From Treponema sp. UBA3649 (GTDB lineage: Bacteria; Spirochaetota; Spirochaetia; Treponematales; Treponemataceae), in contig DFKI01000157.1 of NCBI GenBank assembly GCA_002373325.1, positions 1 through 49,701 on the forward strand: a DNA stretch of 49,701 nt, given 5' to 3'. The notes below the pieces were generated by a model that saw only the letters and a list, made by a program, of their open reading frames with translations, was not told where the DNA came from and searched no databases. Positions within the stretch are counted from its first letter, which is position 1. Each line of letters opens with the position of its first letter. The translations under genes and the position numbers were made by a program. Of the stretch, positions 16,505 to 24,022 are shown piece by piece.

Positions 16505-16969
16505 TCTGTTAAAATACTAATCATCCAAGGAGAAACAAAAAAATGGAATGATGATGACATTGCGGAATTCTTTGACGGACGCTTTTCAGAGGAGAGGGAA
16601 AACATCTCCAGGTTTTGAAGTTCCATAGCGAAATATGTTTCATGGATTTTGCCGGAAGCGGAAGGAAAGTCTGTCATGGATATTCTTGACGAGTTTGTCG
16701 TTATGACGGAAATTGTTCACTGTAAATCAAAGGAAGAAATCGGTGTGAATGAATGTGCGTCAGAGGAAGTAAAATTTCTTGACGAAATCATTTCTAAATT
16801 CACTGGTGATTATATCATAATCTTGGGAAGCACTGCCGGGAAATTTTATCAAAATGGTCTTTTCCAAATCAAAAACAATAATGCAAAAGTCGCTGTCCTC
16901 CCGCATCCCAATGCTCATGGAATTACCGACGAAGAGCGGAAAAAGACTTTGCTGAAGCAAATGGAATGA
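16505..16969 (+). pseudogene. Interrupted ORF with an in-frame TGA, uracil-DNA-glycosylase-like C-terminus
   Basis: One reading frame is open from 16505, stopped by TGA at 16616-16618, then open again to the TGA at 16967-16969. Before the stop it reads like protein (KKWNDDDIAEFFDGRF); after it, SSIAKYVSWILPEAEGKS continues in the same frame and ends DYIIILGSTAGKF...VAVLPHPNAHGITDEE, which resembles the end of a uracil-DNA-glycosylase-superfamily protein. There is no good start codon or ribosome-binding site. The simplest view is a decayed gene. In 16323-16504 I see only a possible further remnant in the same frame before stop codons at 16499-16504. Confidence 0.45.
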
Positions 16970-17045
16970 TAAAGAAGCCTTGTCGAAAGGACAAATTCCT
17001 CTTCAATTTTTCCCCACTCTCTCACAAAATGATAGTCCCCTATGA

Positions 17046-17051
17046 TATAAT
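17046..17051 (+). promoter_or_regulatory. -10 box before the 162-residue hypothetical gene
   Basis: A perfect TATAAT 35 nt before the start, with no clear -35 hexamer. Confidence 0.4.
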
Positions 17052-17085
17052 GGAACCATAGACCGATTCACAAGGAGGCATGACC

Positions 17086-17574
17086 ATGATTACGATTGAA
17101 GAGCTTGCGGGAGAAATCTGCAGGAAGCCAGCTGCCGTAATGCGCATGATGAAGAGCCGGGGATATCTGGATGAGGACGGAAATCCTTCGGGATGGTGCA
17201 TCGAAGGGAAACTCATGAGTGAGGACGGGAGGATAAGCAAAAGAGGAGAAACGCTTCTTGTCGCCGAGCTTGGAATAGGAAAAATCCCCAGGGCGGAACT
17301 TGAAAAATTCCTTTCGAAAGCAGATTGGTGGCAATGTCATGGATGCCTGGAGTCATTTGCATTCAAGCCGGAAGAATTCTACACTGCGGACGAAATCATA
17401 GACAGATATTACAAGCTTCCGAATGTGAGCGCAGAAATTGTCTATCAGGAGGACGAGGAATCTATTCTTGTAATCGGAGAGTATTTTTTCAACGGAGTAA
17501 AGGCACGACAGGAAGATGGGGTTGTAATAGTGCCAGGGATAAAACATCTCTACGATAGAGATTCCCGCGTCTGA
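17086..17574 (+). CDS. Hypothetical protein with possible N-terminal winged helix
   Basis: I do not recognise a family for this 162-residue cytoplasmic protein. The first 60 residues (IEELAGEICRKPAAVMRMMKSRGYL... then ISKRGETLL) have the layout of the small helix-turn-helix found at the end of phage antirepressors. The remainder is acidic, with two cysteines in WWQCHGC. ATG 17086 is preferred because the AAGGAGG at 17072-17078 is only 1 nt from the ATG at 17080. The last codons and the TGA stop come from inside a dispersed palindromic repeat (17561-17584), so the C-terminus may have been reshaped by repeat insertion. Confidence 0.6.
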   Translation: MITIEELAGEICRKPAAVMRMMKSRGYLDEDGNPSGWCIEGKLMSEDGRISKRGETLLVAELGIGKIPRAELEKFLSKADWWQCHGCLESFAFKPEEFYTADEIIDRYYKLPNVSAEIVYQEDEESILVIGEYFFNGVKARQEDGVVIVPGIKHLYDRDSRV

Positions 17575-17584
17575 GCGCGGGAAT
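17561..17584. repeat. Dispersed palindromic repeat, TTCCCG type, inside a gene end
   Basis: ATTCCCGCG/CGCGGGAAT arms around TCTGAG. It overlaps the last codons and stop of the hypothetical gene and lies between it and the converging S1-domain gene, where it could end both transcripts. Confidence 0.8.
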
Positions 17585-17617
17585 AACATTGTTTCAGAAA
17601 AATCGAAATTGGATTTT

Positions 17618-18727
17618 TTATTTTCCTTTTTTGTTCAGCAAGGCAGCGAAGGGATTGTAGGTCTCGCCGTCATCGTCATCCTTGTGGGAGGAAAGATACT
17701 CGCTGGCGTTGTCCTGCTCCTCGTTGCTCACAATCGGGCTGAGGGAAATGCGGTGCTCCTCAACATCCACGTCATCCACAATCACTTCCATTTTGTCTCC
17801 GATGCGGAAGACTTTCTGAAGGTTCGTGTTTCTCTCCACGTTCAGCTTTGACACATGAACCAATCCGTCAACGGCAGGAGCGATATTCACGAACACACCG
17901 AAGCCAGCGACCCTCGCAATCTTTCCCTCGATTTTTGTTCCGGCGGGGAACTGTTCCGCGATGGATTCCCAGGGGTCTTTTTCCAGCTCTTTCATGCTCA
18001 GTGAAACACGCTCACGTGCCCAATCCGCCTTGATGATCTTTGCCTCAATCTCCTGACCGACTTTCAGGACATCCTCGACCTTGCTCACGCGCACATGGGA
18101 AATCTCGCTGATGGGAAGAAGTGCCTGAAATCCGTTCACGTTGATGAAAGCACCGTAGGACTCAAGGCTCATAACGGTTCCCTTTACGACAGAACCAAGC
18201 GTAAGCTCGGACGCAAGTTTTTCCTTCTGCCTTGCCGCCTCTTCTTCCAAAATCATGCGGTTTGAGACGACGATGTTGCGTCCCTCGTTTTTGTATTCCT
18301 GAATGCGGAATGTAAGGTGCTGCCCGACATATTCAGCCGGCTCTTTTCTCTGCTTGAATCCCATCTGCGAGTAGGGACAGAAAGCGCGTGTGGATCCGAT
18401 CATCACCTCGAAGCCGCCCTTGATTTCCTGGGTCACGTGTCCCTCAACCGGAATTCCGTTTTTCCATGCGTTCTCAAGCACGTCGTTGTTCGTGTCCTTT
18501 CCGCTGAGTTTCGTCGTGAAATGAAGCTCCTCAAAATTGTTTTTCAAAAAGTACACTTTGATTTTGTCGCCTTCTTTCACGGAGATGTTTCCGTTCTCAT
18601 CCGCAAGCTCGGACCTCGCAAGGATTCCCTCCGCCTTCAGTCCAAGGTCAAGAAAAATTGTGTCGTCAGTGATGGCCACGATGGTCGTCTCAATCATCTG
18701 GCCGGGTTCATATAAATGCTTTGCCAT
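17618..18727 (-). CDS. S1-domain RNA-binding protein (ribosomal protein S1-like)
   Basis: The 369-residue protein consists of four S1-type oligonucleotide-binding domains at roughly 8-80, 95-160, 183-250 and 265-335. The third and fourth are most canonical (GTVMSLESYGAFINVNGFQALLPISEISH and GKIARVAGFGVFVNIAPAVDGLVHVSKL). The acidic, low-complexity tail is disordered. S1 binds mRNA and helps load it on the 30S subunit; bacterial S1 usually has four to six such domains, so this is a short form or a paralogue. ATG 18727 has GGGGA at normal spacing, whereas the TTG at 18739 overlaps that site. A -10 TATAAT lies at 18754-18759 on the minus strand. Confidence 0.85.
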   Translation of the reverse strand: MAKHLYEPGQMIETTIVAITDDTIFLDLGLKAEGILARSELADENGNISVKEGDKIKVYFLKNNFEELHFTTKLSGKDTNNDVLENAWKNGIPVEGHVTQEIKGGFEVMIGSTRAFCPYSQMGFKQRKEPAEYVGQHLTFRIQEYKNEGRNIVVSNRMILEEEAARQKEKLASELTLGSVVKGTVMSLESYGAFINVNGFQALLPISEISHVRVSKVEDVLKVGQEIEAKIIKADWARERVSLSMKELEKDPWESIAEQFPAGTKIEGKIARVAGFGVFVNIAPAVDGLVHVSKLNVERNTNLQKVFRIGDKMEVIVDDVDVEEHRISLSPIVSNEEQDNASEYLSSHKDDDDGETYNPFAALLNKKGK

Positions 18728-18753
18728 ATCATTCCCCAATCTAAAAAAGTAAC

Positions 18754-18759
18754 ATTATA
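18754..18759 (-). promoter_or_regulatory. -10 box of the S1-domain gene
   Basis: A minus-strand TATAAT, 26 nt upstream of the ATG at 18727; no convincing -35. Confidence 0.5.
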
Positions 18760-18807
18760 ATAGTAGATTTTTTGAAAATGCACAACACCCCAGCTTGATT
18801 TCACATA

Positions 18808-18836
18808 TTGCAAGAATCCTCTCAATGTGATAGATT
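18808..18836 (+). promoter_or_regulatory. Leaderless promoter of the ZIP transporter
   Basis: TTGCAA (18808-18813), 17-bp spacer, TAGATT (18831-18836) with extended TGA before it, 6 nt before ATG 18843. Confidence 0.6.
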
Positions 18837-18842
18837 GAATTT

Positions 18843-19619
18843 ATGAACACATTTTACGGACTGATGATTCCCTTCCTTGGAACAACGCTCGGTGCAGCCT
18901 GCGTCTTCTTTATGAAAAAGGAACTGAATCAGAAAATACAAAAACTTCTGCTTGGATTCGCTTCCGGTGTCATGGTAGCCGCAAGTGTTTGGTCACTGAT
19001 TATCCCCGCGATAGACCAGAGCGAGAACATGGGAAAACTTGCCTTTGTGCCTGCCGCCGTGGGAATCGCCTTGGGATTCGCATTTCTGTTGATTTTGGAC
19101 TCAATCATTCCCCACCTCCATGTGAACTCTGACAAACCTGAGGGACTTCGGGCCAAGTTAAAAAAATCAACAATGCTCTGTCTCGCCGTCACACTCCACA
19201 ATATCCCGGAAGGAATGGCCGTGGGTGTGGTCTTTGCGGCTATTTTGTCGAACGGAGGCGGAATCTCTTTGGCAGGTGCATTTGCCCTTTCCATCGGAAT
19301 TGCGATTCAGAATTTTCCCGAGGGTGCAATCATCTCCATGCCTCTTGCCGGAAACGGTAACGGTAAATGGAAATCATTTTTGTACGGAACTTTGAGCGGA
19401 ATAGTCGAGCCCATCGCAGCCCTGATTACGATTCTTTTGACCGCACAGATTGTTCCCCTGCTCCCATACCTTTTGTCCTTCGCTGCCGGTGCCATGCTTT
19501 ACGTGGTGGTCGAGGAGCTGATTCCTGAGGCGAGCGAGGGGGAACATTCCAACAACGGCACAATCGGTTTTGCGCTTGGTTTCATCCTGATGATGATTCT
19601 GGACGTGGCACTGGGATAA
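18843..19619 (+). CDS. ZIP-family divalent metal transporter
   Basis: A 258-residue polytopic protein with about eight membrane helices. The metal-binding helices are intact: TLHNIPEGMAVGVV (helix 4) and QNFPEGAIISMPL (helix 5), and VVVEELIPEASEGEH near the end. ZIP proteins take up zinc, iron or other divalent metals into the cytoplasm. The histidine-rich loop between helices 3 and 4 common in eukaryotic ZIPs is nearly absent (IIPHLHVNSD only). No ribosome-binding site is present, in line with leaderless initiation. No metal-regulated operator is evident. Confidence 0.9.
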   Translation: MNTFYGLMIPFLGTTLGAACVFFMKKELNQKIQKLLLGFASGVMVAASVWSLIIPAIDQSENMGKLAFVPAAVGIALGFAFLLILDSIIPHLHVNSDKPEGLRAKLKKSTMLCLAVTLHNIPEGMAVGVVFAAILSNGGGISLAGAFALSIGIAIQNFPEGAIISMPLAGNGNGKWKSFLYGTLSGIVEPIAALITILLTAQIVPLLPYLLSFAAGAMLYVVVEELIPEASEGEHSNNGTIGFALGFILMMILDVALG

Positions 19620-19645
19620 TTTTTGCGTTGATTTTTTGGATTCTC

Positions 19646-20185
19646 TTAGCGGTTTGAATTCAGAGTGAACCAAAGCCTGCGGAATTTCTCAAGGCAGCTT
19701 TCCACTCCGTCGGCCCTGCTCAAGGTTTCTCCCGGCCAGCTTTTGTTTGAGTTGATTCCGTTGAGGTATTTGACTGCGGTTCCTCCGTTTGAAGTCCATG
19801 CGTAGAGATTGGCGTTCCAGTCGTCAATCAGGATGTCACGCTTGTTCAATGACATGCCGCGGATGTTGGAGATGATGTTACGCTTTTCGGTGGACGTTGA
19901 TAAAAAATGCGCGCCGAAATCAAAGTCGGGAAATTCCTTCAGGAGCCAGTGGATTTTGTCAAGGGTCTGTTCGGTACGCAGCTCCCTCGGCACGGAAACC
20001 GAAGTCAGCACCATGACGCTTCCGGGAATCTCCTTGTAGAGGGTCTTGAACATTCCCATCGCGACGGAATCAGATTGCAGGGTCGAAAAATAATGCCCCC
20101 CCACCTGAGCGAAGGGAGGCTTTTCACCGATATACCCGTTAATGTCGTAAGTGGCCAGTACGCCGTCCATGTCAAAATAAATCAT
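19646..20185 (-). CDS. 5'(3')-deoxyribonucleotidase-like HAD phosphatase
   Basis: A 179-residue HAD-superfamily protein. The nucleophile motif is FDMDGVLATY at the very N-terminus, motif II is VLTS near 60, and the acidic metal-binding motif is ILIDDWNANLYAW near 120. The layout and the GGTAVKYL segment match the NT5C (deoxyribonucleotidase) branch. It likely dephosphorylates nucleotides in the cytoplasm. The start is right at the nucleophile motif, as expected in this family, and follows a -10 box by 6 nt with no ribosome-binding site. It converges with the ZIP gene. Confidence 0.8.
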   Translation of the reverse strand: MIYFDMDGVLATYDINGYIGEKPPFAQVGGHYFSTLQSDSVAMGMFKTLYKEIPGSVMVLTSVSVPRELRTEQTLDKIHWLLKEFPDFDFGAHFLSTSTEKRNIISNIRGMSLNKRDILIDDWNANLYAWTSNGGTAVKYLNGINSNKSWPGETLSRADGVESCLEKFRRLWFTLNSNR

Positions 20186-20191
20186 GCTTAC

Positions 20192-20220
20192 AGTATAGGG
20201 ACATGGTGCGATTTGGTCAA
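20192..20220 (-). promoter_or_regulatory. Leaderless promoter of the deoxyribonucleotidase-like gene
   Basis: Minus-strand TTGACC (20215-20220), 17-bp spacer, TATACT (20192-20197), 6 nt before the ATG at 20185. The -35 overlaps the end of the neighbouring gene. Confidence 0.7.
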
Positions 20221-21119
20221 GGAAGATTTTTTGGTGGGTTAAAATATCCCTGGATGATGCTGTTCATTGCATACGGAGCATACCATTCCCACTCGTTGTT
20301 CTCGTCAATCAGAACGGAAACCACAATCTGCTCGTCCAATGTCGCGTCGTAAGGGGCATAAGAAACTCCCCATGAATTCCATCTGTCTTTTATGGATGAG
20401 TCCGAAGGTTCTGAAGTGGCAATCGTTCCCGCTATTTTTATTTTGCTATTGTCAAGCTGTTTTTTGGCGCTGCCGTTCGTAACCTTGTATCTAAGAAGTT
20501 CTTTCAATTCCTTGGCGGACGTTGAATTGTCCCTGCACAAGTCGGACATCATCTGGGCCATTTTCACCGGACTTGTTTCCGCTCCCTGATACGGTTTGGA
20601 AAGCCATACGTCATCTGTGATTGTGAAATTGAATTTCCGCGCGGATTCCAGAAGTGCCTTTGAATCACAATCCTGCATGGCTTCTGCAAAATACACATCG
20701 CAAGGCTGGGCGAGCGCATCCTTCAAGGAAATCTCTCCATGACCGGTATATATATTGCATTCCACTGTGCAGCCATTTATTTCGCTTTTGCCCTTACAAT
20801 TTATAATTGCATCACGATTGAATTTTTCATTCTTCAACAAAGCGTCCGTTATTGCTAAATAAGAAAGGCTTCCCGCAGGAGAAAGGTTGCTTTCATCTCT
20901 TTTGTTTGAGGCCGATGCGATAATCTCTTTTGTCGAAGCCTTCATGACGACAATCGAGCCGCTTCTGTTTCCCAAGGTTTCCTCAACAAGATTCTGCAAA
21001 CGGCTGTCGGTAGCTCTTTTGCTTGTTTCCGTGCTGGTGCATGAAAGAAAAAGCAAGGCAACTGATAAAATCTGTAAAATTTTGAAAAAAAAGATTTTTG
21101 ATTTTTTCATTTGTGGCAT
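20217..21119 (-). CDS. Lipoprotein resembling a penicillin-binding transpeptidase domain, with altered active site
   Basis: The 300-residue protein has a lipoprotein signal (LLFLSC, lipidated C27). The rest follows the penicillin-binding transpeptidase plan: IVVMKASTKEIIASAS, then NLSPAGSLSYLAITDALL in the SxxK region, LKDALAQPCDVYFAEA in the SxN region and IKIAGTIATSE in the KTG region. The three catalytic motifs are changed: S84 has tyrosine at the lysine position, SxN reads PCD (139-141) and KTGT reads IAGT (229-232). It is therefore probably a non-catalytic paralogue at the outer face of a membrane, perhaps a peptidoglycan-binding or regulatory protein. The ATG at 21119 has AAGGGG upstream. 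It is driven by the divergent promoter region shared with the small lipoprotein. Confidence 0.75.
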   Translation of the reverse strand: MPQMKKSKIFFFKILQILSVALLFLSCTSTETSKRATDSRLQNLVEETLGNRSGSIVVMKASTKEIIASASNKRDESNLSPAGSLSYLAITDALLKNEKFNRDAIINCKGKSEINGCTVECNIYTGHGEISLKDALAQPCDVYFAEAMQDCDSKALLESARKFNFTITDDVWLSKPYQGAETSPVKMAQMMSDLCRDNSTSAKELKELLRYKVTNGSAKKQLDNSKIKIAGTIATSEPSDSSIKDRWNSWGVSYAPYDATLDEQIVVSVLIDENNEWEWYAPYAMNSIIQGYFNPPKNLP

Positions 21120-21155
21120 TTATATCCCCTTCGTGATGTGGTCTTTAATAAATAA

Positions 21156-21183
21156 ATTATACGTGATTTTATGTAAAATTCAA
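21156..21183 (-). promoter_or_regulatory. Minus-strand promoter of the divergent pair, copy 1
   Basis: TTGAAT (21178-21183), 16-bp spacer, TATAAT (21156-21161), 36 nt before the ATG of the PBP-like gene. The duplicated copy is at 23309-23336. Confidence 0.65.
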
Positions 21184-21233
21184 GCTGAGTTTTACATTTT
21201 TTGACACATACTTTTTATCATTTTTCACATTTT

Positions 21234-21262
21234 TTGGCACAATGTAATAAATCATCCATAAT
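21234..21262 (+). promoter_or_regulatory. Plus-strand promoter of small lipoprotein 1
   Basis: TTGGCA (21234-21239), 17-bp spacer, CATAAT (21257-21262); the predicted leader is about 170 nt and contains the hairpins. Confidence 0.6.
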
Positions 21263-21323
21263 GTTATGATCTCAAGAACATCCCAAAAACTCTGTTTTCC
21301 TGCCAGATTTCCATAAAAAAATT

Positions 21324-21400
21324 TTAACCCAGTGTACACTGGGTTAAGGTCTTGACAAAGACCTTAAAGCGAAGTCTCGCTTCGCTCGACTTCGCTTTAA
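21324..21400 (+). promoter_or_regulatory. Three tandem hairpins in the 5' leader of lipoprotein 1
   Basis: Hairpin I is a perfect 24-nt dyad with 11-bp arms (TTAACCCAGTG at 21324-21334). Hairpin II is AAGGTCTT/AAGACCTT with a GACA loop (21346-21365). Hairpin III has a 13-bp stem from 21364 to 21400 with an 11-nt loop. None is followed by a U-run, so these are not ordinary terminators. The copy at 23484-23551 keeps all three, with paired substitutions in hairpin I. Confidence 0.75.
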
Positions 21401-21440
21401 GACACAAAAAGAAACAAGCGAAAAGCAAAGGAGGAAAGAA

Positions 21441-21908
21441 ATGAAAAAAATCGCTAAATGTTTTTCTTTAATTTTTACAGTATTGGCCATGTCTGCCAGC
21501 TTTGCAGGATGCTACCTAGGCGGCATCGAAGACGGAAAAGGAACACTGCGTGTAAAAATTTCTAATACAACAACAATTCCACTTACCGTTACAAGTATTT
21601 CTAACGAATTCGGCTCATACACGACAGAGACTACAATAAAAGCGGGGGAAAACAATACTTTTACCGTAAATTGTGCCACTCCCGCTGACACCATATACGA
21701 GGATCCTCCTGAAGTAAGCGAGACAACTATAAAGGCATACTATATGTCAGGAGCGGAAATGCTTTGGGCAACCAATACAGCTGTTCCGTATAGGCATGAC
21801 TCTCTTGTTCTTGACAAAGCAGGTTCAAACACAGTTACAATGCTGCTAGAATTTAGAAGAGAATCTGATGGTAAATATGTGCTCGGCTATATAAAGAAAA
21901 TCAATTAA
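21441..21908 (+). CDS. Small lipoprotein, paralogue 1
   Basis: A 155-residue protein with a lipoprotein signal (SASFAGC, lipidated C23). The mature part has no family I can name; it shares with the protein at 23591 the blocks VKI-NTTTIPLTV, GEYTTET-like/GSYTTETTI, KAYYxSGA and a C-terminal DGKYVLGYI-like strand, and looks like one small beta-sandwich. It probably sits on the outer or inner membrane surface. It follows the structured leader and a GGAGGA ribosome-binding site. A weak terminator follows at 21919. Confidence 0.75.
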   Translation: MKKIAKCFSLIFTVLAMSASFAGCYLGGIEDGKGTLRVKISNTTTIPLTVTSISNEFGSYTTETTIKAGENNTFTVNCATPADTIYEDPPEVSETTIKAYYMSGAEMLWATNTAVPYRHDSLVLDKAGSNTVTMLLEFRRESDGKYVLGYIKKIN

Positions 21909-21918
21909 AATCATTTCG

Positions 21919-21960
21919 CTCCCCGTTCGTCACATCATGGCGGCGGGGCCTGTTTTTTTT
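21919..21960 (+). terminator. Probable terminator of small lipoprotein 1
   Basis: CCCCG (21921-21925) can pair with CGGGG (21944-21948), followed by nine T (21952-21960). The stem is short. Confidence 0.5.
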
Positions 21961-22000
21961 TACACGTAATTAGAGCATCCGTTATCTCCAAATACGGTTT

Positions 22001-23302
22001 TTACGCCTTTCCAATGCAGAACACCGCATACAAAGGAATGGATTTGATTCCGTTTTCGAAGCCAAAGTTTTTTGCGGAAATGCGGATGCAATATGGGCTT
22101 TTATATGTTGAGGCGTAAACTGCAAGACTCTTTGACTGAGTGTGCACGGAGGATTTTACTTCTATGGGAATTATGTCCTGTCCTATTCTGGAAACAAAAT
22201 CAACTTCCGCCTGATTTCCGCTGGTCCAGTAAAAAAGATTCAAGCCGTTAGAGGTCAGTTGCGTGCAGACATAGTTTTCAGTGAGACCGCCCTTGAAATC
22301 ATTCATCAGGGGATTGTCATACAAAATATCTTCAATCAGCAAATCCTGTGCCCGGCAGCAAAGTCCTGTGTCGCTCATGTAGAATTTAAAGTCTGAGTCC
22401 GAGTTGTTTGCCTGCAAGGGAAGTTTTACCTGCTCCAACTTGAAAACTCTTTTTGCGATTCCTGCAAGACACACCCATTCTATCGCATCCTCAAATTCCG
22501 CCGCCCTTCCGCCTGATTTAATATACTTATATTGGAATTTGTGGTTGACTTTTGCAAGCTGAGTGCTGATGTTTCTGTAGACGAGCCGAGTCTTTGAGAT
22601 TTCACTTTTCTTGTTGTATTTTCCCATGTCATTGAGATATGCTTCCAGAATGTCCGACTGGAGAATTGATGCAAGCTGAGGATTTTTGTTTTTTACAAAA
22701 TCTGACACGACAGCCGGCATTCCTCCGATAAAAAGGTATTCCTTGTAAAGGGCAAGTGCCTTTTCGTGCATGGCCTCTTCGAGCGGAGAATCTTTTTCGT
22801 AACAGGCTTTGATTTTTTCAACCAGAAAATCTTCTTCTTTTGCCCAAAGGTATTCCTCAAAATCCATCGGGAACATATCAAGTATTTGAACCTTGCCCAC
22901 CGGAAAACTGCTTTCACCCTTGTTTACGGAAACTCCGAGCAGAGAGCCCATCGCAATTATGTGATACTCATTCGCTTCCTCACAAAAATATTTGAGCGAT
23001 GTAAGGGCTTGCGGACAGGCTTGAATCTCATCGAAAATAAGCAGGGTTTCTTTTGGCATTACGGCCTGACGTTTTAGCGCGGAAAGATTTGCGATGATGT
23101 CTTTTTGAGAAAGATTGTTGAACAAGGAGGCGAGGGATTTTTCTTTTTCAAAATTACAGTAGACGGAATTTTTGTAGGCAATCCCGGCAAAATACGAGAC
23201 GATGTAGGTCTTTCCTATCTGTCTTGCTCCCTGCAAAACAAGGGGCTTTCGTTCCGAGGAGTCTTTCCATTTCAAGAGCTGGTTCGTAATTTTTCGCTTC
23301 AT
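22001..23302 (-). CDS. AAA ATPase with DUF4143
   Basis: The 433-residue protein has an N-terminal P-loop ATPase with Walker A LQGARQIGKTY (about 25-33) and Walker B LLIFDEIQACP, and the MGSLLGV sensor region (about 120). The C-terminal DUF4143 part (about 205-390) has the restriction-nuclease-like stretch NLFYWTSGNQAEVDFV and IIPIEVKSS, found throughout this large family. The role of these ATPases is not settled; some occur near toxin-antitoxin or mobile genes. The ATG at 23302 is chosen since the -10 ends 6 nt before it; an in-frame ATG at 23308 lies inside the promoter's discriminator. Confidence 0.88.
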   Translation of the reverse strand: MKRKITNQLLKWKDSSERKPLVLQGARQIGKTYIVSYFAGIAYKNSVYCNFEKEKSLASLFNNLSQKDIIANLSALKRQAVMPKETLLIFDEIQACPQALTSLKYFCEEANEYHIIAMGSLLGVSVNKGESSFPVGKVQILDMFPMDFEEYLWAKEEDFLVEKIKACYEKDSPLEEAMHEKALALYKEYLFIGGMPAVVSDFVKNKNPQLASILQSDILEAYLNDMGKYNKKSEISKTRLVYRNISTQLAKVNHKFQYKYIKSGGRAAEFEDAIEWVCLAGIAKRVFKLEQVKLPLQANNSDSDFKFYMSDTGLCCRAQDLLIEDILYDNPLMNDFKGGLTENYVCTQLTSNGLNLFYWTSGNQAEVDFVSRIGQDIIPIEVKSSVHTQSKSLAVYASTYKSPYCIRISAKNFGFENGIKSIPLYAVFCIGKA

Positions 23303-23308
23303 AAGCAT

Positions 23309-23336
23309 ATTATATGTGATTTTATGTAAATTTCAA
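23309..23336 (-). promoter_or_regulatory. Minus-strand promoter of the divergent pair, copy 2; leaderless ATPase transcript
   Basis: TTGAAA (23331-23336), 16-bp spacer, TATAAT (23309-23314), 6 nt before ATG 23302. It corresponds to copy 1 at 21156-21183. Confidence 0.65.
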
Positions 23337-23386
23337 GCCGAGTTTTACATTTTTTGGCACATACTTTTTATCATTTTTCACACTTT

Positions 23387-23415
23387 TTGGCACAATGCAA
23401 TAAATCATCCATAAT
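23387..23415 (+). promoter_or_regulatory. Plus-strand promoter of small lipoprotein 2
   Basis: TTGGCA (23387-23392), 17-bp spacer, CATAAT (23410-23415), conserved from copy 1. Confidence 0.6.
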
Positions 23416-23483
23416 GTTATGATCTCAAGAACACCCCAAAAATTCTGTTTTCCTGCCAACATTTTGATTTCCATAAAAAAATT

Positions 23484-23551
23484 TTACCACAGTGGTACAC
23501 TGTGGTAAGGTCTTGACAAAGACCTTAAAGCGAAGTCTCGCTTCGCTTTAA
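23484..23551 (+). promoter_or_regulatory. Three tandem hairpins in the 5' leader of lipoprotein 2
   Basis: Hairpin I has 11-bp arms (TTACCACAGTG at 23484-23494) with a GTA loop. Hairpin II (23507-23526) equals copy 1. Hairpin III (23525-23551) has an 11-bp stem and TCTCG loop. Compared with copy 1, arm positions 4 and 6 of hairpin I change and both partners change with them. Confidence 0.75.
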
Positions 23552-23590
23552 GATATTAAACAGAGCAAGCACAAACAAAGGAGGAAAAAA

Positions 23591-24022
23591 ATGAAAAATT
23601 TCGCTAAATGTATGTCACTCGTATTAGTAGCATTGGCTCTTGCCGTTAGTTTTTCAGGATGTGAGCTTGGAGCGACTGAAATTCTAAAGGTCAAGATTTT
23701 CAACAACACGACAATTCCTTTAACTGTTGAAAAAATATTTAATAACAATGGGGAATATACAACAGAAACTGAGATTGCCGCTAATACTAACATAACCATC
23801 GAAATGCAGGTACACGTTGGGGGGCCCGCCGATGCTAGTCATACTACGAGCACAGCTGTTAAGGCTTATTATGTATCAGGAGCAACAGTAAAGTATCCTT
23901 ATCCTGATGTAATGGGTTATGGTTACTATGAACACGAGGATCTTGACTATGGTAATGTTACACTGACATTAAACTTTGTAAAGACAAGCGACGACGAGTA
24001 TGTACTTGCCCCTGTAGAATAA
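23591..24022 (+). CDS. Small lipoprotein, paralogue 2
   Basis: A 143-residue lipoprotein (signal ending SFSGC, lipidated C24). It is a diverged sister of the protein at 21441: both share the signal region start, FNNTTIPLTVEK, GEYTTETEIA and AVKAYYVSGATV, while the middle and the end differ more. No known domain is recognised. It has the duplicated leader and a strong GGAGGA ribosome-binding site. The paralogues have diverged in protein more than in leader, which is unusual. Confidence 0.75.
   Translation: MKNFAKCMSLVLVALALAVSFSGCELGATEILKVKIFNNTTIPLTVEKIFNNNGEYTTETEIAANTNITIEMQVHVGGPADASHTTSTAVKAYYVSGATVKYPYPDVMGYGYYEHEDLDYGNVTLTLNFVKTSDDEYVLAPVE

Larger units (their letters stand above)
21162..21440. 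repeat. Duplicated divergent-promoter/leader segment, copy 1
   Basis: This ~280-bp noncoding segment is nearly the same as 23315-23590. Shared parts, in order, are the minus promoter, two ACATTTTTTGGCACA-like direct repeats, a plus promoter, an ATGTTATGATCTCAAGAAC block, three consecutive hairpins and the GGAGGA ribosome-binding site. Each copy is followed by a paralogous small lipoprotein gene, so gene and control region were duplicated together. Confidence 0.9.
23315..23590. repeat. Duplicated divergent-promoter/leader segment, copy 2
   Basis: The partner of 21162-21440. Small differences include the insertion of about nine bases (near 23460), point changes in hairpin I and a 10-nt shorter hairpin III. 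Confidence 0.9.

Noticed and set aside
16423..16677. Minus-strand 84-codon gene
   Set aside because: It is antisense to the more protein-like plus-strand frame and has no ribosome-binding site or recognisable composition.
21234..21262. TTGGCAC as a sigma54 (-24/-12) promoter
   Set aside because: The TTGC element expected at -12 is absent in both copies; TTGGCA with CATAAT at 17 bp fits sigma70 better.
21346..21400. Hairpins II and III as a transcription terminator or attenuator
   Set aside because: No U-run follows either stem in either copy; the downstream sequence is the ribosome-binding site of the gene.
22001..23302. DUF4143 ATPase as a mobile element inserted between the lipoprotein copies
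   Set aside because: No terminal repeats, target duplication or recombinase are visible; simple segmental duplication explains the layout.
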